NCBI RefSeq assembly: GCF_022811645.1
Contig: NZ_CP094534.1
Coordinates: 3,906,001-3,970,000, forward strand
Length of the DNA stretch: 64,000 nt
Source: Hymenobacter monticola
Lineage (GTDB): Bacteria > Bacteroidota > Bacteroidia > Cytophagales > Hymenobacteraceae
Reading direction: 5' to 3'
The notes under the pieces were generated by a model that saw only the letters and a program-made list of their open reading frames with translations, did no database searches and had not been told where the DNA came from. The translations under genes were made by a program, and so were the position numbers. Positions within the stretch are counted from its first letter, which is position 1. Each line of letters begins with the position of its first letter. Below, piece after piece: positions 1 to 9,059 of the stretch.

Positions 1-459
1 GCCAATTTCATCAGGGTCGTAATGGTAGTGCTCCTGACTTGCGGTGGTGAAACGTTGAATAAAGCCAGCCTGGAATTGCTCGGGTTTTTTTGGCTCAAAC
101 AGACGCTCCTGAATGGTCCAGTCGTAAACACTTATCCCGACGGGATATTTGGTGAGTACCCCGGTCAGGCGGTATTGAGTGATGAATTGTTCGGCCTGTG
201 TTTGAGAGGTAAATATCCCACTGGCAAGCCGGCCGCCTGACCCATGAAAAACCCAAACTTCCGACAAGGCTAAGCCTGATTCGCCGGGGACGGGTGCTGG
301 TATGGGGAAGTGTTTTGCTTCATAGGCGCCCACAAGCGTGCCCAGAATATCCAACTCGTCAAAATCGGGCGTGCCAGGTGTGGCTTCAAAAATAGCTTCG
401 ACCCGGGTCAGGGCTTGGCGATAGTCAGCTTCGGTGCGAATCGGTCCGATGGATTGCAT
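1..459 (-). CDS. HigA-N-like / DUF7710 fusion protein, 3' end cut by window edge
   Basis: This open frame runs from ATG at 459 off the left edge without a stop, giving 153 codons. Residues 1 to about 55 (starting MQSIGPIRTEADYRQAL, then PGTPDFDELDILGTLV and YEAKHFPI) resemble the N-terminal helical part of HigA-type antitoxins. The HTH that normally follows is absent. From about residue 68 the protein instead reads VWVFHGSGGRLASGIF, then LTGVLTKYP, VYDWTI, FIQRF and EHYHYDPDE, the pattern of the DUF7710 family. No toxin gene is visible because the upstream side is intergenic. The domain assignments come from motif memory. The frame itself is clear. Function is unknown; a stand-alone regulatory or immunity-like role is possible. 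Confidence 0.7.
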   Translation of the reverse strand, partial: MQSIGPIRTEADYRQALTRVEAIFEATPGTPDFDELDILGTLVGAYEAKHFPIPAPVPGESGLALSEVWVFHGSGGRLASGIFTSQTQAEQFITQYRLTGVLTKYPVGISVYDWTIQERLFEPKKPEQFQAGFIQRFTTASQEHYHYDPDEIG

Positions 460-523
460 GGTCAGAGGTGTTGGGTAAAAGTCGGCAGCAGCTACGGAAT
501 CTGAGTGGCTGACGTGCGCTTTC

Positions 524-608
524 AGTAGCGCGAACTTTGTAGTTCGCGTGCCAGAACTTCTATTCCTGAAACGGCGCGGGTTGCGCGAACTACAAAGTTC
601 GCGCTACT
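524..608. repeat. Palindromic repeat, arms about 25 bp
   Basis: The arm at 524-548 (agtagcgcgaactttgtag and on) is the exact reverse complement of 584-608, with about 35 bp between. It occupies the gap between two divergently oriented genes. It is one of many dispersed inverted repeats in this window. The rest of the 460-769 gap shows no recognisable gene. Confidence 0.85.
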
Positions 609-769
609 ATCTCTCCGACAACAGCCCCGGCCGCGGCTACCCGCGCGTAAATCGGCTAACGTTCCCTTTCCTGCGTAGGAATATCCAACACACTTCAACT
701 TACATCGGGAGCCAACGACCGGCGCAGGGTTGCGCAAGCTGGCGTCGAACCTGTCTTTTGCTGCTGTTT

Positions 770-2302
<1,533 letters not shown>

Positions 2303-2399
2303 ATGGCTCGGCGCGAGTGACTGTTTAGCTGGGCCTTAAGCTATATTTTTTGCAAAGTGGATTGAGAAACGTTGCAGCTGTTTAGCAAGTCTATTGGCC

Positions 2400-2487
2400 G
2401 ATGTAGAGACGCATACTTGCGTCTCCTCGTTGAACAGTGAGGGTACTTTTCGTTCAACGACGAGACGCAAGTATGCGTCTCTACATC
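2400..2487. repeat. Palindromic repeat, arms about 36 bp
   Basis: The left arm (gatgtagagacgcatacttg and on) and right arm (ending gtctctacatc) are reverse complements around a short centre. The arm motif cgttgaac/gttcaacg at the inner edge also occurs in the neighbouring element at 2517-2604, so they share an inner core but differ in their outer arms. No gene lies between 2303 and 2617. Confidence 0.9.
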
Positions 2488-2516
2488 ACGCGGCCGATTT
2501 CCTGAACAGCTTCGTT

Positions 2517-2604
2517 GTAGGGTGCGGGGCTTGCCCCCGCCCGTCGTTGAAGGAGTTGCGCGGTATTCGTTCAACGACGGGCGGGGGCAAGCCCCGCACC
2601 CTAC
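2517..2604. repeat. Palindromic repeat, GC-rich gtaggg(t)gcgggg family
   Basis: The left arm begins gtagggtgcggggcttgccc and the right arm is its reverse complement ending ctac. The inner edges are cgttgaa and ttcaacg. Close copies of this family are at 3791-3867, 6504-6589 and 30341-30447. It lies just past the stop codon of the minus-strand VWA gene and could act as a hairpin in its transcript. Confidence 0.9.
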
Positions 2605-2617
2605 TGCACTACGGATA

Positions 2618-3739
2618 CTATTCCAGTTTCTGCCCTTGAATGGCATTGGCCATCAGCTCCGGAAACCGGGCCGGCGTGCAGGCAAAGCTGGGAATGTCCA
2701 GGGCCGCCAGCTGCTCGGCCACGCGGCGGTCGAAGCTCGGGGCGCCGTCGTCGCTCAGGGCCAGCAGTACCACAATGTTGACACCTGCCGATTTGAGGGC
2801 GGCGGCGCGCTTTATCATTTCTTTCTCGTTGCCGCCTTCGTAGAGGTCGGTGATGAGGACGAGGATGGTGTCGGTGGGGCGCGAAATGAGCTGCTGGCAG
2901 TAAGTGAGGGCCAGGTTAATATCGGTGCCGCCGCCCAGCTGCACGCCGAAAAGCAGGTCCACCGGGTCGTGCAGGTTTTCGCTCAGGTTCACCACGGCCG
3001 TGTCGAACACCACCATGTGCGTTTTTACCGCTTTCAGTGAGGCCAGCACGGCCCCGAACACACCCGCGTACACCACCGAAGAGGCCATTGAGCCGCTTTG
3101 GTCTACGCAGAGCACGATTTCCTTTAGGGCCTGCCCACGCCGGCCAAAGCCCACCAGTCGCTCCGGAATCACGGTTTTGTGGGCGGCCTGGTAGTGCTTG
3201 AGGTTGGCCCGGATGGTGGCGCCCCAGTCGATTTCGTGGTAACGGGGCCGCGGGTTGCGCACGGCCCGGCTCAGGGCGCCCTGCACGGCCTGGCGCAGCG
3301 GGTTGCTGAGTTTCTTTTCCAGCTCGCGCACTACTTTGGTAATGACCTCGCGGGCCGTGGCCTTGGCCTTCTGGGGCATCACCCGGCTCAAGGACATGAG
3401 CGTGCCCACCAAATGCACATCGGCCTGCACCGTGCGCAGGATTTCGGGTTCCAGCAGCAGCTGGTTGAGGCCCAGACGCGTCATGGCGTCCTGCTGCATC
3501 ACGGCCACCACTTCGGTGGGGAAATACTCGCGGATGTCGCCCAGCCAGCGGCTCACGCGCGGGGCCGAGCCACCCAGACCAGCTTTGCGTTCGGATTTGT
3601 CGCCGTCGTAAAGGGCGGTGAGCACGTCGTCCATTTTGCCGTAGTCGGGCGGCATTTGCACGGCGTTTTCAGCGTCGGCGGCGCTGCCGAGAACGAGTTT
3701 CCAGCGGGTAGGGGTGGAGGAGGACATGGGCGCGGTCAT
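2618..3739 (-). CDS. VWA domain-containing protein (MoxR-associated, CoxE-like)
   Basis: This 373-residue protein has an all-alpha N-terminal half and a C-terminal von Willebrand A domain from about residue 205. The MIDAS metal site is visible as VDQSGSM (DxSxS), with downstream LGGGTDI and LITDLYEGG. VWA proteins of this type work with MoxR AAA+ ATPases; here the ATPase is at 11264-12355, with DUF5682 and SWIM proteins in between and beyond, so I read it as part of that system. The frame opens upstream to 3874, but that stretch is translated palindromic repeat. I chose ATG 3739 (MTAPMSSSTP); ATG 3727 is an equal alternative. The C-terminus ends NAIQGQKLE. Function beyond metal-dependent adhesion or chaperone-type activity is unknown. 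Confidence 0.88.
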   Translation of the reverse strand: MTAPMSSSTPTRWKLVLGSAADAENAVQMPPDYGKMDDVLTALYDGDKSERKAGLGGSAPRVSRWLGDIREYFPTEVVAVMQQDAMTRLGLNQLLLEPEILRTVQADVHLVGTLMSLSRVMPQKAKATAREVITKVVRELEKKLSNPLRQAVQGALSRAVRNPRPRYHEIDWGATIRANLKHYQAAHKTVIPERLVGFGRRGQALKEIVLCVDQSGSMASSVVYAGVFGAVLASLKAVKTHMVVFDTAVVNLSENLHDPVDLLFGVQLGGGTDINLALTYCQQLISRPTDTILVLITDLYEGGNEKEMIKRAAALKSAGVNIVVLLALSDDGAPSFDRRVAEQLAALDIPSFACTPARFPELMANAIQGQKLE

Positions 3740-3790
3740 AAGGTTGGCGACCGTAAATATGGCGGCGGACGGCCATTGTGCAGACCGATA

Positions 3791-3867
3791 GTAGGGGCGG
3801 GGCCTGCCCCCGCCCATCGCCGAACGATATCCGTCTGACGATGGGCGGGAGCAAGCCCCGCCCCTAC
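3791..3867. repeat. Palindromic repeat, gtaggggcgggg family
   Basis: Arms starting gtaggggcggggcctgcccc and ending gcaagccccgcccctac flank a short centre. It sits between the VWA gene start and the azoR stop. It makes the VWA reading frame look artificially long at its 5' end. Confidence 0.9.
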
Positions 3868-3879
3868 ATTTCAAAACAG

Positions 3880-4476
3880 CTACACCGCCACGCTGTCTAC
3901 GGCCTTGCTCAGCGCCATAGGCTCCAAATCGGGGATGCTGGTGCCTTCCACCCGCACCACCTCCACGTCGGTGAGGCCGATGAAGCCCAGCACCGGTTTC
4001 AGGTAGGGCGCCATGAAATCGTAGGCGGCCATGGGGGAGCCCCCGGAATACACGCCGCCGCTGGCCAGCGCCAGGTACACTTTTTTGCCCGTGAGCAGGC
4101 CCTGCGGACCATTCGGGCCGTACTTAAACGTGACCCCGGCCCGCACCACGTGGTCGAGCCAGGCCTTGAGGGATGAGGAAATGCTGAAGTTGTACATGGG
4201 CGAGCCGATGACCAGCACGTCGGCCGCCAGCACCTCGTCAATCACCTCATCGGAGTGCTGCACGGCGGCTTGTTGGCTGGGCGTGCGGGCTTCGGCCGGC
4301 GTGAAAATGCCTTGCACGAACACCTCTTCCAGGTGGGGCAGCGGGTGGTGGGAAAGGTCGCGCTCGTGCACCGAGCTGCCGGGGTGGGCGGCCAGGAGTT
4401 TCTCCACGATTTGGCGGCCCAGCCGGGCGCTGTAAGAGTTGGCGCGGGGGCTGGAGATGATATGCAGAATGTGCAT
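3880..4476 (-). CDS. azoR: FMN-dependent NADH-azoreductase
   Basis: This 198-residue flavodoxin-fold protein matches AzoR length. It starts MHILHIISSPRANSYSARLG, where SPR..S is the FMN-phosphate loop. It contains SPMYNFSISSSLKAWLDHV (the conserved P-M-YNF flavin-contact segment) and ALASGGVYSGG. The family reduces azo compounds and quinones with NADH using FMN, in the cytosol. It is transcribed divergently from an HxlR-family regulator at 4688, and the shared 211-bp gap holds a perfect 14-bp palindrome. This matches the known B. subtilis pairing of the HxlR-type repressor YodB with azoR1, so quinone or diamide induction is a reasonable inference. Confidence 0.93.
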   Translation of the reverse strand: MHILHIISSPRANSYSARLGRQIVEKLLAAHPGSSVHERDLSHHPLPHLEEVFVQGIFTPAEARTPSQQAAVQHSDEVIDEVLAADVLVIGSPMYNFSISSSLKAWLDHVVRAGVTFKYGPNGPQGLLTGKKVYLALASGGVYSGGSPMAAYDFMAPYLKPVLGFIGLTDVEVVRVEGTSIPDLEPMALSKAVDSVAV

Positions 4477-4520
4477 GGCTAAGTGGGGCCAGCCGCAATG
4501 GTGTGGGCTGACTGGCCCGG

Positions 4521-4528
4521 CAAACCTA
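4521..4528 (-). promoter_or_regulatory. Candidate -7 element for azoR
   Basis: On the minus strand this reads TAGGTTTG, a perfect match to the Bacteroidota -7 consensus TAnnTTTG, about 45 bp before the azoR start. No well-spaced -33 TTG is seen, so the call is weak. Confidence 0.35.
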
Positions 4529-4566
4529 TCGGGCGCCCCAACCCGATTCCTAGCTGATTCTCAAAA

Positions 4567-4580
4567 CAGTACCGGTACTG
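4567..4580. promoter_or_regulatory. Putative HxlR operator, 14-bp perfect palindrome
   Basis: The sequence cagtaccggtactg is its own reverse complement. It lies in the middle of the divergent azoR-hxlR gap. HxlR-family repressors bind short GTAC-type palindromes as dimers, so this is the obvious operator candidate for both genes. Confidence 0.6.
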
Positions 4581-4687
4581 AAAAGAGTAGCTATTTGGAA
4601 ATTAAGGCATTGGGAAACAGGCTTCATTCGCTTGGTAAACCTCCAGCCCAATACATTGGTAGTACATGCGCACCAATCCCCGCCGTT

Positions 4688-5071
4688 ATGAGTCCTGAAT
4701 CTGTCGAACATACTCCTGCCAACTGCCGCAGTGCCCATCAAGCCGTGCGCGACACCCTCGACGTGGTGGGCGGCAAGTGGAAGCTGGTGATTCTGGCGGC
4801 GCTGGGCGAGCGCAAGTACCGTTTCAAGGAGCTGAGCCGGACGCTCAACATCTCGCCCAGCATCCTGTCCAAAGAATTGCAGGAGATGGAAATGGACCGG
4901 CTGGTGACGCGCACCGTGCTCAACACCACGCCCCAAACCGTGGAGTACGAGGCGACCGAATACAGCCGAACCTTGGGTGAGGTGCTGCAGGCCCTGCGCC
5001 GCTGGGGCGAGATGCACCACGAAACCATCGTGGGCAAGAAGCGGGCGCCCGCAGCCGCCCCGCGCGCTTAG
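4688..5071 (+). CDS. HxlR-family transcriptional regulator
   Basis: From ATG 4688 this is a 127-residue winged-helix protein of normal family length. Typical motifs are DVVGGKWKLVILAAL, YRFKELSR, ISPSILSKELQEME (recognition helix) and VEYEATEYSRTL. Cys13 (in PANCRSAHQAV) corresponds to the conserved N-terminal cysteine that senses quinones or electrophiles in YodB-like members. The frame extends upstream to 4439, but that part overlaps the azoR start and lacks family similarity. It is divergent to azoR and probably represses both itself and azoR. The C-terminus ends in a short basic, Ala-rich tail. Confidence 0.9.
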   Translation: MSPESVEHTPANCRSAHQAVRDTLDVVGGKWKLVILAALGERKYRFKELSRTLNISPSILSKELQEMEMDRLVTRTVLNTTPQTVEYEATEYSRTLGEVLQALRRWGEMHHETIVGKKRAPAAAPRA

Positions 5072-5166
5072 CCCGGGCACCCGGCGCTTAATTGGCAAAA
5101 ATGCGCCAGATTGCCGCCGCCCCGCCGCCCCGGCGCGTAGTATGACGAGGCCATCACCATTAGCCA

Positions 5167-6507
5167 ATGCTTGTTGAAGAAATTATCCGCCCCCTGACGA
5201 GACCTTTTGGAGAGTTTTTCCGGCGCGAGGCCGCCGGCAGCATCGTGCTGATGGCCAGCGCCGTGCTGGCCCTGGTGCTGGCCAATACCAATTGGGGCCC
5301 GGCGCGCCACTTTCCGGCCGTGTGGGACGAGCACCTGCGCGTGGAACTGCCGGGCCTGTTGTTTGACCACACGCTGCTGCAATGGATAAACGACGGCCTG
5401 ATGACGATTTTTTTCCTCATCGTGGGCCTGGAAATCAAGCGCGAAGTGCTCGACGGCGAGCTGTCCTCGCCCCGGCAGGCGGCGCTGCCCATTGCCGGCG
5501 CGCTGGGCGGCATGCTCATGCCGGCGCTGCTGTTTGCCTGCTTCAACCACGGCACGCCCACGGCCGGCGGTTGGGGCATTCCCATGGCCACCGACATTGC
5601 CTTTGCCCTGGCCGCGCTGCAGCTGCTGGGGTCACGCATCCCGCTAGGGCTGAAGGTGTTTTTGACGGCTCTGGCCATTGTCGACGATTTGGGGGCCGTG
5701 GTAGTCATCGCCCTGTTCTATACCCGCGAGCTGCACCTGATTTATCTCGGTTTAGCGCTGGGCACCTGGGGCCTCACGCTGAGCTTCAACTGGTTGCGGG
5801 TTCGCAGCCTGTGGGCGTATCTGCCTCTGGGCGTGGTGCTGTGGTATTTCATGCTCGAATCGGGCATTCACGCCACCCTGGCCGGGGTGCTGCTGGCGGT
5901 GGCCATTCCGTTTCGGGTGCCGTACTCGCGCCAGGAGCTGCTGCGCCGGGTGGATGAGCGACTGGCTCTGCTGCGCATGGAAACGCACGAGCCTGCGGCC
6001 GACCCGCGCATCATCAGCGAGGAGCTGGAGGACTTGCACCAGCAAAGCAGCTCGCCGGCGCAGCGGCTCGAAACGCAGCTGCATTCGGTGGTGAGCTTCG
6101 GCATCGTGCCCCTGTTTGCGTTTGCCAACACCAGCCTCGTCATCGAGCCGGCGGCGCTGCAAGGTCTGCTTTCGCCGCTGGGCCTGGGCATCATCGTGGG
6201 CTTGGTGGTGGGCAAGCCGCTGGGCGTCGGGCTGTTGTCGTGGCTCACGGTGCGCCTGGGCTGGGCCGCGCTGCCGCCCGGGGTGGCGTGGCCGCAGCTG
6301 TGGGGCGCCGGGGTGCTGGCCGGCATTGGCTTCACGATGTCCATTTTCGTCACCCTGCTGGCGCTGGGCGAACACTCCGCCGGCACCGATGCCGCCAAGC
6401 TGGCCATCCTGACGGCGTCCCTTACCGCTGGGGCGCTGGGCTATGCGCTGCTCCGCAGCACCGCAGCTGCCGGTCCTGAGGCGTCAGGCCCAGATAGAAA
6501 GGCGTAG
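5167..6507 (+). CDS. nhaA: Na+/H+ antiporter NhaA
   Basis: This 446-residue inner-membrane protein has about 12 hydrophobic segments. NhaA signatures include MTIFFLIVGLEIKREVLDGELS, GIPMATDIAFALA and the paired aspartates of ALAIVDDLGAVVVIALFY, which bind and carry Na+. It exchanges Na+ (or Li+) for protons. A soluble loop rich in Glu, Arg and Gln lies around residues 260-300 (MRMETHEPAADP region). The TAG stop at 6505-6507 is part of the left arm of a palindromic repeat starting at 6504, so the last codon before the stop (GCG) directly abuts the repeat. The C-terminal residues after about 430 are probably not essential. Confidence 0.95.
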   Translation: MLVEEIIRPLTRPFGEFFRREAAGSIVLMASAVLALVLANTNWGPARHFPAVWDEHLRVELPGLLFDHTLLQWINDGLMTIFFLIVGLEIKREVLDGELSSPRQAALPIAGALGGMLMPALLFACFNHGTPTAGGWGIPMATDIAFALAALQLLGSRIPLGLKVFLTALAIVDDLGAVVVIALFYTRELHLIYLGLALGTWGLTLSFNWLRVRSLWAYLPLGVVLWYFMLESGIHATLAGVLLAVAIPFRVPYSRQELLRRVDERLALLRMETHEPAADPRIISEELEDLHQQSSSPAQRLETQLHSVVSFGIVPLFAFANTSLVIEPAALQGLLSPLGLGIIVGLVVGKPLGVGLLSWLTVRLGWAALPPGVAWPQLWGAGVLAGIGFTMSIFVTLLALGEHSAGTDAAKLAILTASLTAGALGYALLRSTAAAGPEASGPDRKA

Positions 6508-6589
6508 GGGCGGGGCTTGCCCCCGCCCGTCGTTGAACGGCCAACGTGGGTTTCGTTCAACGGCGGGCGGGGGCAAGCCCCGCCCCTAC
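6504..6589. repeat. Palindromic repeat, gtaggggcgggg family; supplies nhaA stop codon
   Basis: Arms start gtaggggcggggcttgcccc and end cgcccctac, with inner edges cgttgaac and gttcaacg. The TAG in the first bases is the nhaA stop codon. It may serve as the 3' hairpin of the nhaA transcript and of the converging DUF5682 gene. Confidence 0.9.
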
Positions 6590-6647
6590 ATTGTTCAGGG
6601 GGATAATGAGGTTCACAATCAAAGTAATAACCAAGTAAACCCGGAGG

Positions 6648-8996
6648 CTACGCCCCCAACAGCACCCGCAGCCCCGGCAGCACCCGCGCCCCGCGCTCCC
6701 AGTCGAAATCCTCCGATTCCGACGTGCCCGAAACCGCAGCATCGGAGTTGGCGATTTCCAGAATCTGCCGCCGCTCGGGCAGCGAGAAGTCGGTGAAGGC
6801 GCGGCGAAGCAGGGGCACGATTTCGCGAAAGGTGTCCTCATTGAGCTCGCCCAGCCAGCGGTCGAGCAGGTCGAACAATTCGCGGTGGTGGATGAGCAAC
6901 AAGCCCGAGCCGCGCAGGAAGCCCTCCACCCAGGCCGTGGCGTAGTCGGTGGGCTGGGCGGGCGCCAGGGCCAGGCCGAGGGCTGTGGCGGTGGCGTCGG
7001 AATCGTTTTGCTGGGCGTCGAAGAGCAGGCGGGTGGCCGCGCCGGCTAGCAGGCCAGCGCTGGCTGCATTGCGCTGCACCGCTCCCAACGCGGCGTACCA
7101 GTCGGCTTCGTGCTCGTCGTTTTGTAGCAGGCGGATGGCCTGGTGGGTGGCTTCCAGGCGCGTGAGCAGGGCCTTGGCCGCGTCGTAGTCGAGGCCGGCG
7201 CAGGCGGCGGGCAGCCCGATGCACAGGCGCGGCACCAGTTGCTGCACTACCTGGGCCACCTGCGCGGTGTCGGTGCGGCGCACGTTGCCGTAGCGCAGCA
7301 CCTGGGCCAGCGGCGGCAGGGCGGCCAGCAGGTGTGTCACGTCGCGGGTGTCGGCCCCGATGGTTTCAAGCCGGGCCACCAGCGCCGGAATGGCCGGGCC
7401 CAGGTCGGCGCGCAGGGCGTGTTCCAGCAGCGTGCTCACCGCTTCGAGGCTGGTGGCCTCGGCGGCGCGGGCGGCGGCGCGGGCGGCGGCGGCGGCCAGC
7501 ACGGTATTGCCCCAGCGGCCGGCTTCAATGACGGCCAGGGCCATTTCGGGCTCCCATTCCAAGGTCCACAGCTCGTGGAAGGTGCCGCGGGCGCCCGTCG
7601 CTTCTTCGGGCTCGCCCCAGTTGATGTCGAGCAGGCGCAGGCGGTGCAGCAGGTGGCTGCGGTCGAGCTGGGCGGGCTGCCGCAGGTCGAGGTCGAGGTC
7701 TTTGGCCATGGCTTCGGGCTTGAGGCGCAGCGACTTTTGCTGCTGAGCCAGGTCCTGCTGCAAGGGCGTGGCGGGCAAGCCGGCGGGCACCTCGCCCAGC
7801 TTGTGGCCGATTACCAGTTCCTTCTGCACCAGGGCCAGCGGCTCGGCGTAGCCTCCTCCCAAAATGGCCACGGCCGCTTCCTGCAGCTCATCGATGCCCG
7901 GCAAAGCCAGCCCGCGCACGGCAGCCAGCGCCGCCGCCAGCCGCACACCCTCAATGGCGTGAGCCGAGGAGGCGTCCACGTCCTGCCCGCGCAGCAGGCG
8001 GGTGGCGCGCACCATCCAGTGCGTCAGCACTTCGGCCCGCGGCTGGCTGAACAGCAGCTCGTACCAGGCCGGCGAGAGCACGCCTGCCCCATAGCCCGAG
8101 CTGAACGACAGCCGCTCGTAGGTCCACGGAATCCAGGTGGTTTCGGTCGGCACTTTCTTCAGCCCTTTCAGCCGCGCTTTATCTTCCTTTTTCAGCAAAT
8201 CAGCTTGCAGCACCGGCGCGTGCCAGGCCCCGCACACCACCGCCACACGCGGGTAGCCCTGGGCCAGGGTGGCGCGCAGGGTTTCGCGCATAAAGGCCTC
8301 GCGCAGCAGGGTTTCTTCGGTTTCGGGGCGCTTTAGCTCCTCGCGCAGTGCTGTCATCAGCTCCAGCACCACGGCGAAGGTGTCAGCGTTGCCGGGCGCG
8401 TGTTCGAGGTGTGTTTCCCACCACTGCTCCGAATCGGTGTAGCCGGCCAGGCGGGCAATGTAGGCCACGGGGTCGGTGTTGGGGGCGACTTCCGGTGCCT
8501 CACCGGCCGCCGGAACCTCACCCCCTGACCCCCTCTCCAAAAGAGAGGGGGCACCGGCTCGTGAGGACGATTCCATAACCGTAATATCTGGGAGCAAGTC
8601 CGCTGCCCCCTCTCTTTTGGAGAGGGGGTCAGGGGGTGAGGTTTGCGCGAGGGGAGCCAAAATGGCCTCTCGCATGCCAAACCGCAGGCTCATCGGCAAA
8701 TCCATGCACCGCACGTGCGCCGCATTTCGTGCCGCCCAATGCACCGCCTGCCACTCCGGCGAAAACTCGGCGAAGGGCAGAAACGAGGCCTGCCCCTGCT
8801 GCTTGGGGTTGTACACCAGCAGCGCTACGGGCGGCACCAATTCGGGGTTGGTGGCGGTGGCCAGGGCGGCCTCGGCATCGGCGGGGCATTCGAGCAGAAT
8901 GATATCGGGCCAGAATTCTTCGAGGGCGGCCACGAGGCTGGCGGCGCTGCCGGGGCCGTGGTGGCGAATGCCGAACAGGCGGAGGTTGGTGGACAT
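6648..8996 (-). CDS. DUF5682 family protein (MoxR-system component) carrying an in-frame palindromic element
   Basis: From ATG 8996 this is 782 residues. It begins MSTNLRLFGIRHHGPGSAAS; the RHHGPGSA motif and LLECPADAE mark DUF5682, a family usually encoded with MoxR ATPase, VWA and SWIM zinc-finger genes. Residues about 119-161 (8514-8642) are a 43-codon insertion encoded by a palindromic repeat, reading TSPPDPLSKREGAADL and so on. Removing it restores a continuous protein, with MASLAQ-type sequence before and PAAGEAPEVAPNTDP after. The remainder is largely helical and Ala/Leu-rich. An upstream ATG at 9026 would add 10 residues (MHPLPSPFRP) and is less likely. Function is unknown; system membership is inferred from family context. 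Confidence 0.85.
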   Translation of the reverse strand: MSTNLRLFGIRHHGPGSAASLVAALEEFWPDIILLECPADAEAALATATNPELVPPVALLVYNPKQQGQASFLPFAEFSPEWQAVHWAARNAAHVRCMDLPMSLRFGMREAILAPLAQTSPPDPLSKREGAADLLPDITVMESSSRAGAPSLLERGSGGEVPAAGEAPEVAPNTDPVAYIARLAGYTDSEQWWETHLEHAPGNADTFAVVLELMTALREELKRPETEETLLREAFMRETLRATLAQGYPRVAVVCGAWHAPVLQADLLKKEDKARLKGLKKVPTETTWIPWTYERLSFSSGYGAGVLSPAWYELLFSQPRAEVLTHWMVRATRLLRGQDVDASSAHAIEGVRLAAALAAVRGLALPGIDELQEAAVAILGGGYAEPLALVQKELVIGHKLGEVPAGLPATPLQQDLAQQQKSLRLKPEAMAKDLDLDLRQPAQLDRSHLLHRLRLLDINWGEPEEATGARGTFHELWTLEWEPEMALAVIEAGRWGNTVLAAAAARAAARAAEATSLEAVSTLLEHALRADLGPAIPALVARLETIGADTRDVTHLLAALPPLAQVLRYGNVRRTDTAQVAQVVQQLVPRLCIGLPAACAGLDYDAAKALLTRLEATHQAIRLLQNDEHEADWYAALGAVQRNAASAGLLAGAATRLLFDAQQNDSDATATALGLALAPAQPTDYATAWVEGFLRGSGLLLIHHRELFDLLDRWLGELNEDTFREIVPLLRRAFTDFSLPERRQILEIANSDAAVSGTSESEDFDWERGARVLPGLRVLLGA
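8514..8642. repeat. 129-bp palindromic element inserted in frame (copy 1)
   Basis: Arms are aacctcaccccctgaccccc (left) and the matching ggtcagggggtgaggt (right), around a centre containing gattccataaccgtaatatc. Its length of 129 bp is 43 codons. It has no stop in the host gene's frame. Copy 2 at 14052-14180 has the same length, orientation and frame. The centre (ctcgtgaggacgattccata and on to gagcaagtcc) is nearly identical in the two. Confidence 0.93.
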
Positions 8997-9059
8997 GGGG
9001 CGGAATGGGGAGGGCAAGGGGTGCAAATGAACAACGCCCCGCCCAACCCGGCCCGCGTT

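Noticed and set aside
3740..3874. Upstream extension of the VWA gene
   Set aside because: It translates the palindromic repeat (CRGGACSRPSS) and so is an artefact; the start was placed after it.
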